A stretch of DNA of 18,621 bases from an uncultured Collinsella sp. (GCA_902474645.1 CABRWN010000022.1:1-18621), one strand, 5' to 3'; shown: positions 5,583-15,430, numbered from the stretch's first letter. Made by a program: numbers and translations. The notes: a model not told the origin generated them from the sequence alone.

Positions 5583-7088
5583 ATGGAGCGTGCAAGCGGC
5601 GTCCTCATGCCCGTCTCATCTCTGCCCGGACCATACGGAATCGGCGGCTTTGGCTGGAATGCCTACGACTTCGTCGATTTTCTCGCCTCGTGCAAACAAC
5701 ATTACTGGCAGATTCTGCCCCTTACGACGACCAGCTATGGCGATTCGCCCTATCAGTCGTTCTCGGCCCGCGCAGGCAACCCCAACTTTATCGACTTTGC
5801 CGAGCTTATCGAGGCAGGGTATCTGGAGCAGCGCGATATCGATGGCGTGTATCTGGGATCCGACCCCAGCAATGTCGACTACGGTGCTATCTTTGGCGGC
5901 CGCCGTCAGATTCTCGACCGAGCCGCCGAGCGCTTTGCTGCCGACAAGCCGGCCGATTTCGATGACTTTATCCAGGCCAACGAGGACTGGCTCATCCCCT
6001 ACTGTGAGTTCATGACCGTCAAAGAGGAGTGCGGTCTCAAGGCGTTTTGGGAGTGGCCCGCGGAGCTCCGCACCCGCGGCGAGGCTTCCGCCAAGGTCTG
6101 CGCCGACCATCCGGCGCGTATGCTCTACCACCAGATGACGCAGTACTTCTTCGATCGCCAGTGGAGCCGCCTCAAGGCCTATGCCAACGAGCGCGACATT
6201 CTCATCATCGGCGACCTGCCCATCTATGTCTCGCGTGACTCCGTCGAGATGTGGGCGACGCCTGAGCTCTTTAAGATCGACGCCGCCGGCAATCCCGTGA
6301 GCGTCGCCGGCACGCCGCCCGACCAGTTCTCGGCCACCGGCCAGTACTGGGGCAACCCCATCTACGACTGGGACGCCATGGAGTCCGACGGCTTCTCCTG
6401 GTGGGAGGGCCGCATTCGCGCCGCCCTCGACATGTACGACGTCATCCGCCTGGATCACTTCCGCGGCTTCGAAGCCTATTGGGAGGTGCCGTTCTCCTCA
6501 CCCGATTCGTCCTACGGTTCGTGGACGCAGGGTCCCGGCCTCAAGTTCTTCAAGACGCTCGAGGAAAAGCTCGGCACGCTGCCCATCATCGCCGAGGACC
6601 TGGGCTTCCTCACCCCCGGCGTCATCGACATGCGCGACAACTCGGGCTTCCCCGGCATGAAGATCCTGCAGTTTGCCTTTGAGGGCACCAACTCGTACTA
6701 CCTGCCGCATAACTACATCGCCAACACCGTCGCCTATGTGGGCACCCACGACAACGAGACGGCGCGCGGTTGGTTTGAGGGAACGGCCACCCCGCGTCAG
6801 CGCGAGCAGGCAGCCCTGTACACCCATCAGCAGGCCGGCGAACCCATGGCAGATGCACTCAATCGCACCATCGCCGCCAGCGTGAGCGACACGTGCATCT
6901 ACACCATGCAGGACCTGCTCAACTTGGGCAACGAGGCGCGCATCAACACCCCTGCCACGCTGGGCGGCAACTGGACCTGGCGCATGCTCGACGGCGCCAT
7001 CACCCGCGAGCTCGAGCACAAACTCACCGACTGGACCGAGACCTACTTCCGCATCCCGTCGGAAGCCGAAATCGAGCTTCCTCAATAG
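5583..7088 (+). CDS. malQ: 4-alpha-glucanotransferase (amylomaltase, GH77)
   Basis: MalQ transfers glucan segments between maltodextrins and releases glucose, feeding longer chains to the phosphorylase. The 501-residue product is the size of the compact Thermus-type amylomaltases. Catalytic residues stand out: nucleophile D291 in RLDHFRGF, acid/base E338 in IIAEDLG and D390 in GTHDNET, close to the D293/E340/D395 numbering recalled for the Thermus enzyme. The N-terminal SGVLMPVSSLPGPYGIGGFG is family-typical. The ATG at 5583 is preferred because the family alignment begins there and GGTGAG lies eight bases upstream; an in-frame TTG at 5568 would add five residues but abuts AAGAAGG with no spacing. 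The gene is preceded by a probable operator and followed 128 bases later by glgP, with which it may be co-transcribed. Confidence 0.95.
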   Translation: MERASGVLMPVSSLPGPYGIGGFGWNAYDFVDFLASCKQHYWQILPLTTTSYGDSPYQSFSARAGNPNFIDFAELIEAGYLEQRDIDGVYLGSDPSNVDYGAIFGGRRQILDRAAERFAADKPADFDDFIQANEDWLIPYCEFMTVKEECGLKAFWEWPAELRTRGEASAKVCADHPARMLYHQMTQYFFDRQWSRLKAYANERDILIIGDLPIYVSRDSVEMWATPELFKIDAAGNPVSVAGTPPDQFSATGQYWGNPIYDWDAMESDGFSWWEGRIRAALDMYDVIRLDHFRGFEAYWEVPFSSPDSSYGSWTQGPGLKFFKTLEEKLGTLPIIAEDLGFLTPGVIDMRDNSGFPGMKILQFAFEGTNSYYLPHNYIANTVAYVGTHDNETARGWFEGTATPRQREQAALYTHQQAGEPMADALNRTIAASVSDTCIYTMQDLLNLGNEARINTPATLGGNWTWRMLDGAITRELEHKLTDWTETYFRIPSEAEIELPQ

Positions 7089-7136
7089 GAGCTACCGCGC
7101 CCAACCCCTCCCCACCGTGCGGACGCGCTTGCTTTT

Positions 7137-7176
7137 CCCGCGCGAGGCCACCCCAATCCCCTCGCGCGGGCTTCTT
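7137..7176 (+). terminator. GC-rich hairpin between malQ and glgP
   Basis: CCCGCGCGAGG (7137-7147) and CCTCGCGCGGG (7160-7170) form a perfect 11-bp stem with a 12-base loop, followed by CTTCTT. The T tract is poor, so partial termination or message processing between malQ and glgP is as likely as full termination. No separate glgP promoter was identified in the 46 bases that follow. Confidence 0.55.
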
Positions 7177-7216
7177 ATGAATTGCAGACATGAAACAACC
7201 CATCACAGGAGAAAAC

Positions 7217-9484
<2,268 letters not shown>

Positions 9485-9510
9485 TTTCGTTTCCTTTATC
9501 CATCCTCTTG

Positions 9511-9544
9511 AAAGCGGAGTCGTGGCAACGCGGCTCCGCTTTTT
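9511..9544 (+). terminator. Rho-independent terminator after glgP
   Basis: AAAGCGGAG (9511-9519) pairs with CTCCGCTTT (9534-9542) around a 14-base loop, and the right arm runs into a T tract (9540-9544). Confidence 0.85.
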
Positions 9545-9584
9545 GTGCCCGCACGCTACCCTGTGACCCGACTCGACCGAAGAA

Positions 9585-9720
9585 TCTCGATCTGTAACAA
9601 CTACTCGGTAAAAACGGCCCCAGCTGTTACAGATTGAGACATACCGGCCCCTCCCCTTGGGTTTATCTCAATCTGTAACATCTAACGTCCGAAATCGGCC
9701 CTACCCGTTACAGATCGAGA
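9585..9720. repeat. Two tandem 55-bp palindromic intergenic repeats
   Basis: Unit 1 (9585-9639) and unit 2 (9666-9720) are both exactly 55 bp. Each has a left arm TCTCRATCTGTAAC, a 27-base centre and a right arm GTTACAGATYGAGA. The centres align in the same orientation, sharing a CGGCCC block and A-rich core. Arms within a unit differ by one base (G.U-compatible in RNA), but the outer arms of the pair (9585-9598 and 9707-9720) and the inner arms (9626-9639 and 9666-9679) are exact complements, so a nested structure is possible. The element occupies the otherwise gene-free gap 9485-9860, between convergent terminators. It looks like a mobile or amplified intergenic palindrome; no open frame is supported here. 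Confidence 0.85.
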
Positions 9721-9748
9721 CAAACGACCGGTCAGACAATCCCAACAC

Positions 9749-9790
9749 AAAGAAAGGCTCCCCTCTCGCCCAGTGGACGGGAGGGGAGCC
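9749..9790 (-). terminator. Rho-independent terminator of the maltodextrin ABC operon
   Basis: On the minus strand a 13-bp stem (9790-9778 with 9768-9756, one wobble) with a nine-base loop is followed by TTTCTTT (9755-9749). It lies 70 bases beyond the stop codon of the ATPase gene and faces the glgP terminator. Confidence 0.85.
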
Positions 9791-9860
9791 TTATATGTGA
9801 CCGCGGCAAAAGGATGGCAATACCGCAGTCGCCCAAAGGGAGGGCCCGGATGCACCAGGC

Positions 9861-11060
9861 CTAGATAAGGTTCTTGCCAGAGACCTTATCGAAGAGGTGG
9901 GTCGCGTTCTTCTCGAACTTGAACCAGATGGGGTCGCCCGCCTTGAGCGCGCCCTTGGCCTCGAGGTCGACAACGGGAATGATCAGGACGAACTGGCCAT
10001 CGGGAGCGGTCACGTGGACATGCTCGGTCGAACCCATGAGCTCGGTCACCTCGACGGTACCCTGGAGCGCGCCCTCCTCGTCCTTGTCGGCAAGCAGAAT
10101 CTGCTCGGGGCGCACGCCGGCCGTAATCTCCTTCACGTCGCCGCCGTCCCAGTTGAGGGCAAGTTGAACGCAAGTCTCGGGGGCGAGTGCCACGTTCATA
10201 TCCTCGGTCTTGACGGTAAAGCCGTTGCCCGAGCGCACCAGCTGGGCATCGAAGAAGTTCATCTGCGGCACGCCGATGAAGCCGGCGACGAAGATGTTCG
10301 CGGGATGGTTGAAGACCTCCTGCGGCGTGGCGATCTGCTGGACAACGCCGTCCTTCATGACCACGATACGGTCACCAAGGGTCATAGCCTCGGTCTGGTC
10401 GTGAGTAACGTAGATGAAGGTGCCCTTGATCTCGTGACGCAGCTTAATGAGCTCGGCTCGCATCTGGTTACGCAGCTTGGCGTCCAGGTTGGACAGCGGC
10501 TCGTCCATCAGGAAGACCTTGGGGTCTCGCACGATGGCGCGGCCGATGGCGACACGCTGACGCTGACCGCCCGAAAGCGCCTTGGGCTTACGGTCGAGAT
10601 ACTCGGTAATACCCAGGATCTCGGCAGCAGAGCGAACCTTGCGGTCGATCTCGTCCCTGGGGACCTTCTTGAGCTCAAGCGTAAACGCCATGTTCTCGTA
10701 CACCGTCATATTGGGGTACAGAGCATAGCTCTGGAACACCATGGCAATGTCGCGGTCCTTGGGCGCCACGTCGTTGACGCGCTTGCCGTCGATGAGCACG
10801 TCGCCCGAAGTGATGTCCTCCAGGCCAGCGACCATGCGCATCGTCGTGGACTTGCCGCAGCCAGACGGGCCAACGAGGACGATGAACTCCTGGTCGTGAA
10901 CGGTGAGGTTGAAGTCCTCTACAGCGAGCACACCATCCTCGGTAACCTTGAGGTTGTGCTTCTTCTCCTCGGTCCTCTTCTTTTTGCCAAAGAAGCCCTT
11001 CTTTTTGGACTCGTTGTTGGGATACACCTTCTGAACATGTTTGAGAACGATCTCGGCCAT
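9861..11060 (-). CDS. Sugar ABC transporter ATPase, MsmX/MalK type
   Basis: This is the cytoplasmic ATPase of a CUT1 carbohydrate importer. The 399-residue protein has Walker A GPSGCGKST at 64-72, Q-loop Q110, signature LSGGQ at 162-166, Walker B FLMDEP at 183-188, D-loop SNLD and H-loop H220. From about residue 240 a C-terminal OB-fold regulatory region of the MalK type follows, with GVRPEQILLA. An odd lysine-rich insertion (about residues 15-43, rich in K and E) separates the first strand from the A-loop; similar inserts occur, from memory, in MsmX/UgpC proteins of gut Firmicutes. AAAGGT lies about eight bases before the start. It is the last gene of the operon, 68 bases after the second permease, and might also energise other sugar importers, as MsmX does in Bacillus. 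Confidence 0.93.
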   Translation of the reverse strand: MAEIVLKHVQKVYPNNESKKKGFFGKKKRTEEKKHNLKVTEDGVLAVEDFNLTVHDQEFIVLVGPSGCGKSTTMRMVAGLEDITSGDVLIDGKRVNDVAPKDRDIAMVFQSYALYPNMTVYENMAFTLELKKVPRDEIDRKVRSAAEILGITEYLDRKPKALSGGQRQRVAIGRAIVRDPKVFLMDEPLSNLDAKLRNQMRAELIKLRHEIKGTFIYVTHDQTEAMTLGDRIVVMKDGVVQQIATPQEVFNHPANIFVAGFIGVPQMNFFDAQLVRSGNGFTVKTEDMNVALAPETCVQLALNWDGGDVKEITAGVRPEQILLADKDEEGALQGTVEVTELMGSTEHVHVTAPDGQFVLIIPVVDLEAKGALKAGDPIWFKFEKNATHLFDKVSGKNLI

Positions 11061-11077
11061 GTCTTTACCTTTCGATA

Positions 11078-11104
11078 TGCGGCGCCGCGCTGAGGGGCGC
11101 CGCA
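11078..11104 (-). other. Intercistronic hairpin between second permease and ATPase
   Basis: TGCGGCGCC (11078-11086) and GGCGCCGCA (11096-11104) are perfect 9-bp complements with a nine-base loop. No T run follows on the minus strand. It probably tunes read-through or protects an upstream message end, as seen in many ABC-importer operons. Confidence 0.5.
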
Positions 11105-11128
11105 GAAACTTGCAAAACAGTTACGGCA

Positions 11129-11968
11129 TCAGCCCTTGACGGCACCTGCCACCACGCCGTCGATGATGTACTTCTGGCAGAGGATGTACATGATGACGAT
11201 GGGGATAACGACCATCATGATGCAGGCCATCATGGGACCGAGCTCGACGTGGCCGTAGCCGCCGCGGAAGTACTGGATCAAGATAGGAATGGTCTTGTAC
11301 TTGGTGGAGTCGAGGGTAAGGTAGGGCAGCAGATAGTCGTTCCAGACCCACATGGTCTCGAGAATGCCGACCGAAAGATAGGTGGGCTTCATGATGGGAA
11401 GGACGATCTTAAAGAACACCTGGACCGGGTTGCAGCCGTCGATCATGGCCGCCTCTTCGATCTCGAGCGGAATGTTCTTTACAAAGCCGGCGAACATAAA
11501 GACCGCCAGGCCCGCGCCAAAGCCGAGGTAGATAAAGCAGATGTTGAACGGCGTGTTGAAGCCGATGCGGTCCGCCAAATTGGACAGCGTGAACATGAGC
11601 ATCTGGAAGGGCACGACCATCGAGAAGACGAACAGGTAATAGAAGAAGTTCGAGATCTTGCTGTTGACGCGCACTACGTACCAAGCACACATGGAGCAGC
11701 ACAACAGAATCAGCACGACCGACGTGACCGTGATGATGAGCGAGTACATAAATGCCGAGGCAAAGCCCTGCTCGTTAAGGGCGTGCATGTAGTTTGCGAG
11801 GCCGTTGAACGTCTCGGGCGTGAGCAGATCGAATGCCGTGGTGGTGCTGATTGCAGTTGCCTTTTTAAAGGAATTGAGCGCAATCATGAACACGGGGTAG
11901 ATCCACGCGAGCGACAGAATCGTAAAGAAAATCGAGAGCGCGCGGTTGATAACCTTATCGCGTTTCAT
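11129..11968 (-). CDS. Maltodextrin-type ABC permease, MalG-like
   Basis: The 279-residue inner-membrane protein has about six hydrophobic segments (first at about 10-31, others near 72-98, 107-128, 140-162, and toward the C-terminus). The cytoplasmic EAA loop that docks on the ATPase is present as EEAAMIDGCNPVQVFFKIVLP (from residue 171; conserved G178). Length and order match MalG of CUT1 importers. The start overlaps the previous stop by one base (TAATG), and AAGGAGGTG lies eight bases upstream inside the end of the MalF-like gene, indicating translational coupling. It pairs with that permease to form the channel. Confidence 0.92.
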   Translation of the reverse strand: MKRDKVINRALSIFFTILSLAWIYPVFMIALNSFKKATAISTTTAFDLLTPETFNGLANYMHALNEQGFASAFMYSLIITVTSVVLILLCCSMCAWYVVRVNSKISNFFYYLFVFSMVVPFQMLMFTLSNLADRIGFNTPFNICFIYLGFGAGLAVFMFAGFVKNIPLEIEEAAMIDGCNPVQVFFKIVLPIMKPTYLSVGILETMWVWNDYLLPYLTLDSTKYKTIPILIQYFRGGYGHVELGPMMACIMMVVIPIVIMYILCQKYIIDGVVAGAVKG

Positions 11969-12822
11969 TACTGCTGCACCTCCTTGGACCTCGTGGCCTT
12001 AAGCTGAATCATGGAGATGGCTACGACCAGGATGCAGAAGATAACCGCCTTGGCCTGACCGATGCCCTGCCATGCGATACCGGCACGCGAATAGAACGTG
12101 TTGTAGATGTTCAGGGCGAGCATCTCGGTGGAGTGCGCGGGGGCGCCGCCGGTAAGGGCGAGGTTCTGGTCGAACAGCTTAAAGCCGTTGGTGATGGACA
12201 GGAACAGGCAGATGGTGATGGTCGGCATCAGGTTAGGGATCTTAACCTTCCAAAACGTCTGCCATGCCGTGGCACCGTCGACCTTGGCGGCCTCGATGTA
12301 GTCGGACGGAATGGACTGCAGACCAGCGATGTAGATGATCATCATGTAGCCGACCTGCTGCCACAGGGTCAGGATGATAAGGCCCCAGAAGCCAGCAGCA
12401 GAGTTAAGGGCGATGAGCTGGGCGCCCACGTTGGAGAGCAGGCAGTTGATCAGAATCTGCCAAATGTAGCCCAGCACGATGCCGCCGATCAGGTTAGGCA
12501 TAAAGAAGATCGTACGGAAGATGTTGGTGCCCTTGAGCGCTTTGCGGGTGAGCGCCTGCGCGATGGCGAGGGCGATCACGTTGATGAGCACCGTCGACAG
12601 GAAGGCAAACGCCACGGTAAAGAAGAACGACGTGGCAAACTGCGGATCGGACAGTGCGCGCACGTAGTTCTCGATACCGACAAAGTGCGTGTTGTTGATA
12701 GTAATAAACTGGCAGAACGAGAGATAGAAACCCTGGATAAAGGGGATCACGAACCCGATCATAAACGCCAGACACGTGGGCAGCATAAAGAGCGGCCACC
12801 AGCGCTTGAGTGCTTTGCCCAT
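11968..12822 (-). CDS. Maltodextrin-type ABC permease, MalF-like
   Basis: The 284-residue inner-membrane protein opens with a short cytoplasmic tail and a transmembrane segment (about 8-36), with five further hydrophobic segments. The EAA loop YIEAAKVDGATAWQTFWKVK begins at residue 175, with G183. It is the short form that lacks the large N-terminal extension and periplasmic loop of the enteric MalF, as usual in Gram-positive importers. AAAGGA lies about eight bases before the start. The 87-base gap from the binding-protein gene contains a strong hairpin; the downstream MalG-like gene overlaps it by one base. Confidence 0.92.
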   Translation of the reverse strand: MGKALKRWWPLFMLPTCLAFMIGFVIPFIQGFYLSFCQFITINNTHFVGIENYVRALSDPQFATSFFFTVAFAFLSTVLINVIALAIAQALTRKALKGTNIFRTIFFMPNLIGGIVLGYIWQILINCLLSNVGAQLIALNSAAGFWGLIILTLWQQVGYMMIIYIAGLQSIPSDYIEAAKVDGATAWQTFWKVKIPNLMPTITICLFLSITNGFKLFDQNLALTGGAPAHSTEMLALNIYNTFYSRAGIAWQGIGQAKAVIFCILVVAISMIQLKATRSKEVQQ

Positions 12823-12842
12823 AGAAGGGTCCTTTCAATATG

Positions 12843-12878
12843 CAGGGGGCGGGCAAACCAACGTCTGCCCGCCCCCTG
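12843..12878 (-). other. Strong intercistronic hairpin after the binding-protein gene
   Basis: CAGGGGGCGGGCA (12843-12855) and TGCCCGCCCCCTG (12866-12878) form a perfect 13-bp stem with a ten-base loop. No T tract follows on the minus strand. In this position such a hairpin typically stabilises the binding-protein message or attenuates transcription so that the binding protein is made in excess over the permeases; that role is inferred from position. Confidence 0.65.
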
Positions 12879-12909
12879 TCGCTAATCAGATAGCTTGGGC
12901 AGCAACTGC

Positions 12910-14226
12910 TTACTCGGAAGCAGCCTTCTCGGTCTTCCAGCCATCGACGAAGGCGTTCTTGACGCCGTCCCACTTGCTGTTGTCGGCAGCATAGGCAATC
13001 AGAGCCTGCTTGAGGTTCTTCTTCCACTCCTCAGAGGGGATGTAGACGAAGTCCCAAGCGACGGTCTTCTTGCCGTCCTTAGCCATGGCAACGGCCTGCT
13101 GCGAGAAGACGTTGGTAGTCTCCTTGGCGCTCTTGAACGGAGCGGTCAGACCCATCTTGTCGGCGATGATGCTGGTCGGGGTGTCAGCGGTGACGCACCA
13201 GTACATGAAGTCCTCGGTGGCCTTCTGAGCATCCTCGGAAGCCTGGGAACTCACGCACCAGTAGTTCTCGCCGCCGGAGCACAGGCCCTGGTTCTCCTCG
13301 CCGTCGACGCCGATGTAGATCGGCAGCATGCCGAGCTGGTCGTCGGTCATACCGGCCTTGGTGAGGTCAGCGTATGCCCAAGAGCCGTTCTGATAGAAGA
13401 CGGCCTTGCCGGTTGCGAACTCGTTGGTGGCGTCGTCGCCGGTCTTGGAGGCAAGCTGCGAAGGATCGCAGGTGGAGTCGGTGATGTACAGGTCGAAAAT
13501 CTGCTTGAAGTTGTCGAGATACTCGCCCTTGATCTCGTCGTCCTCCTGGTTGTGCTCCTTCTCGAACTCGTAGTAGAGCGGGAGGTTGGCGAGGTGGGTG
13601 GTGTAGCGCCAGCTGGAGGAGTCATCCATGCCGGCGGAAGTGAAGGCACCCTCAACGCCAAGCTCGTCCTTGCGGGCCTGGATGTCGTCGGCACAAGCCT
13701 TCAGCTTGTCGAAGGAGTTGATGTCCTCGGCCTTGTAGCCAGCCTTCTCGAGCAGCTGCTTGTTGTAGATGATGCCGTAGCTCTCCTGGACCCAGTCGAT
13801 ACCCAGATCCTTGCCGTCGGACTGCAGAGCCAGGGAGTCGTCGATGAGCTCACCGCGGAGCTTGGTATCGGACAGGTCGGCGCAGTAATCCTTCCAGTTC
13901 TTAAGACCGGTGGGGCCGTTGACCTGGAACAGGGTCGGAGCGGAGCTCTTGGACATCTCGGACTTGAGCTTCTCCTCGTAGGTGTTGGAGGCGGCGGTCA
14001 CGATCTTGACCTCGACGCCCTTCTCCTTCTTGTACGCCTTGGCGATCTCCTTCCACTCCTTGTCGACCTCGGGCTTGAATTGGAGGAAGTAGACCTCGGC
14101 AGCGTCACCAGAAGCAGAGGAGCCGGAGCCGGCAGAACCGCCGCAGCCCACGAGGCCCAGACCAAGAACCGCAGCCGCGGAACCAGCAAAGCCCAGGAAC
14201 TGCCTTCTGCTCATTTCGTTCTTCAT
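12910..14226 (-). CDS. Sugar-binding lipoprotein of a maltodextrin-type ABC importer, Tat-type signal
   Basis: The 438-residue extracellular solute-binding protein (SBP_bac_1 type) captures the sugar and hands it to the two permeases. The N-terminus has MSRRQFLGFAG (twin arginines R7-R8 in an SRRxFLG motif), a hydrophobic stretch and the lipobox LVGC with C28, then a Gly/Ser-rich linker. So it should be exported by the Tat pathway and lipid-anchored. The body has the family look, with VYFLQFKPEVDKEWKEIAKAY early and ATGKAVFYQNGSWAYADL in the middle. AAAGGGTGG lies six bases before the ATG at 14226; an in-frame GTG at 14244 would overlap that site and is not preferred. Sugar specificity is inferred from neighbours (MalQ, GlgP) and could equally be another alpha-glucoside. 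Confidence 0.9.
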   Translation of the reverse strand: MKNEMSRRQFLGFAGSAAAVLGLGLVGCGGSAGSGSSASGDAAEVYFLQFKPEVDKEWKEIAKAYKKEKGVEVKIVTAASNTYEEKLKSEMSKSSAPTLFQVNGPTGLKNWKDYCADLSDTKLRGELIDDSLALQSDGKDLGIDWVQESYGIIYNKQLLEKAGYKAEDINSFDKLKACADDIQARKDELGVEGAFTSAGMDDSSSWRYTTHLANLPLYYEFEKEHNQEDDEIKGEYLDNFKQIFDLYITDSTCDPSQLASKTGDDATNEFATGKAVFYQNGSWAYADLTKAGMTDDQLGMLPIYIGVDGEENQGLCSGGENYWCVSSQASEDAQKATEDFMYWCVTADTPTSIIADKMGLTAPFKSAKETTNVFSQQAVAMAKDGKKTVAWDFVYIPSEEWKKNLKQALIAYAADNSKWDGVKNAFVDGWKTEKAASE

Positions 14227-14332
14227 TACAATCCACCCTTTCACACCGTGGCGGCACCCTTTGCCGCCGCCTTCGGAGATTGGCTCGGGGACTTTGCCCC
14301 TTTTGCTGATTTGTACGATACGCTATTTGGCT

Positions 14333-14437
14333 ACTTGTTTGAACAAGTATTACTAGAGCGGTAGAAAAACTTCGGTGAACGGTAATTTCAACTTGATACT
14401 TGACAAGTTTTGTATAAACAATTATTTGTTATCAAAT
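14333..14437 (-). promoter_or_regulatory. Operator cluster upstream of the ABC operon
   Basis: Several inverted repeats are stacked here: ACTTGTTTGAACAAGT (14333-14348), a perfect 7-bp-arm palindrome; ACTTG-A-CAAGT (14398-14408); TTGTATAAACAA (14410-14421); and ATTTG-TTAT-CAAAT (14424-14437). TTGTATAAACAA differs by one base from the TTGTATATACAA operator recalled for Bacillus TreR, and TTGTTTGAACAA is of the same TTGTnTnnACAA form. The TreR-like regulator gene lies next door. The promoter itself is not clear; TAGTAAT next to the first palindrome, read on the minus strand, is a candidate -10. The remaining leader (14227-14332) shows only the ribosome binding site. Confidence 0.55.
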
Positions 14438-14443
14438 GCAGAG

Positions 14444-14490
14444 AAAACGCCCGGTCAAGCCGATGCATCGTCGGTTTGACCGGGCGTTTT
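14444..14490. terminator. Bidirectional terminator downstream of the TreR-like gene
   Basis: AAAACGCCCGGTCAA (14444-14458) and TTGACCGGGCGTTTT (14476-14490) form a perfect 15-bp stem; the loop includes the self-complementary CGATGCATCG. T runs are present in both directions. It starts 43 bases after the regulator's stop and insulates the regulator from the ABC operon on the same strand. Confidence 0.88.
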
Positions 14491-14532
14491 CGCTTTGAGG
14501 GCATGAGTCTCGTCAGGCTGCGAGCTAGCCGG

Positions 14533-15252
14533 CTATCGCTTGGAGTTGACGCGGTAATGGAAGATCTCGGGATGCGTGCGGGCATGCGTGACCTCGAACA
14601 AGATGCCGTCCGAGGTGTACGACTGGCTCTCCATGACGGCGACACAGTTGTATTTGCCGAGGTCAAGATAGCTGCAGTCCTCATCGTTGGCAAGCTCGAC
14701 GCTCACCGTACGGCGACTCGCCATCACCTTGACGCCGCGTTTGTGCTCCAGATAGTCGTAAATTGACTTTGCGGCGATCTCGGGCGTCAGACCCTTGGCG
14801 ATCGACTCCAAAAAGTAACCATGGTCTACTTGGCGCGCATTGCCGTTAAGGCTACGGACGCGCACCACGCGAATCAACTCCTCGCCCACCTTAAAGCCCA
14901 GGTGACGAGAGAGTTGCTCGGTGCAGACCAGATGTTCAAAAGACTTAACGTCCGTCGATGCAACGGCATTGTTGCGCTTTGCAAACTCGCCAAACGACTC
15001 AACCTCTTCGAGTGCGCCCAACATGTCGGTTTCGCCCTTAAGCCAAATAACGCGCACGCCTTTGCCGTGTATGGGCTGCACAAACATCCCGTCGGACAGC
15101 ATACCCAAGGCGCGACGGACGGTATTGCGAGTGCATCCGAACTCCGCGGTCAGCTCGGCTTCGGTTGGCAGCATCTCCTGAAACGCATAGGTCCCATTAA
15201 TGATGCGCGAGCGTATTTCTCGGTAGATTCCTTCGTATATCGCTTTTGGCAT
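14533..15252 (-). CDS. GntR/HutC-family regulator, TreR-like
   Basis: The 239-residue protein has an N-terminal winged helix (IYEGIYREIRSRIINGTY, MLPTEAELTAEFGCTRNTVRRAL, wing HGKGVRVIW) and a C-terminal UTRA domain. Several stretches resemble Bacillus TreR from memory: the wing, the ESFGEFAKRN segment, the DHGYFLESIAKGLTPEI segment, SIYDYLEHKRGV and EVTHARTHPEIFHYR at the end. TreR is a repressor released by trehalose 6-phosphate. AGAGGTG lies six bases before the start. The gene diverges from the PTS-HAD fusion and lies upstream of the ABC operon. TreR-type operators flank it on both sides, so it likely represses itself, the PTS and perhaps the ABC genes in response to a disaccharide phosphate. 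The ligand may be maltose 6'-phosphate or trehalose 6-phosphate; sequence does not decide. Confidence 0.85.
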   Translation of the reverse strand: MPKAIYEGIYREIRSRIINGTYAFQEMLPTEAELTAEFGCTRNTVRRALGMLSDGMFVQPIHGKGVRVIWLKGETDMLGALEEVESFGEFAKRNNAVASTDVKSFEHLVCTEQLSRHLGFKVGEELIRVVRVRSLNGNARQVDHGYFLESIAKGLTPEIAAKSIYDYLEHKRGVKVMASRRTVSVELANDEDCSYLDLGKYNCVAVMESQSYTSDGILFEVTHARTHPEIFHYRVNSKR

Positions 15253-15308
15253 TGTTTCACCTCTACATTATTTATTTCCGGCTAGGCACGATAGCATTTC
15301 TTAAAGTT

Positions 15309-15316
15309 GTTTAAAC
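15309..15316. promoter_or_regulatory. GTTTAAAC operator candidate near the TreR-like gene
   Basis: AGTTGTTTAAACCG carries the recurring palindrome 57 bases upstream of the TreR-like start codon, suggesting autoregulation. On the minus strand TTTAAA here could double as a poor -35, with TATCGT 16 bases downstream; this promoter reading is weak. Confidence 0.45.
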
Positions 15317-15430
15317 CGAATATCGGTAAAGCGACAGGATTTAACCGTTGACGGTTTCTGTCATGCCCAAATCGGTTTCGCTCAAAACTGCCGGTTCGAC
15401 AATCGTCTGGTCCTCTACAATGAATCCATT

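Noticed and set aside
9585..9720. CRISPR-like array
   Set aside because: Only two copies, each internally palindromic with a related centre, and no cas genes; the spacing and structure do not fit repeats with unique spacers.
9897..11093. Plus-strand open frame opposite the ABC ATPase
   Set aside because: Antisense shadow; the minus strand carries Walker A, signature and Walker B motifs.
12895..14364. 489-codon plus-strand open frame opposite the sugar-binding lipoprotein
   Set aside because: Antisense shadow with Leu/Val/Gly-rich composition; the minus strand has a Tat signal, lipobox and ribosome site.
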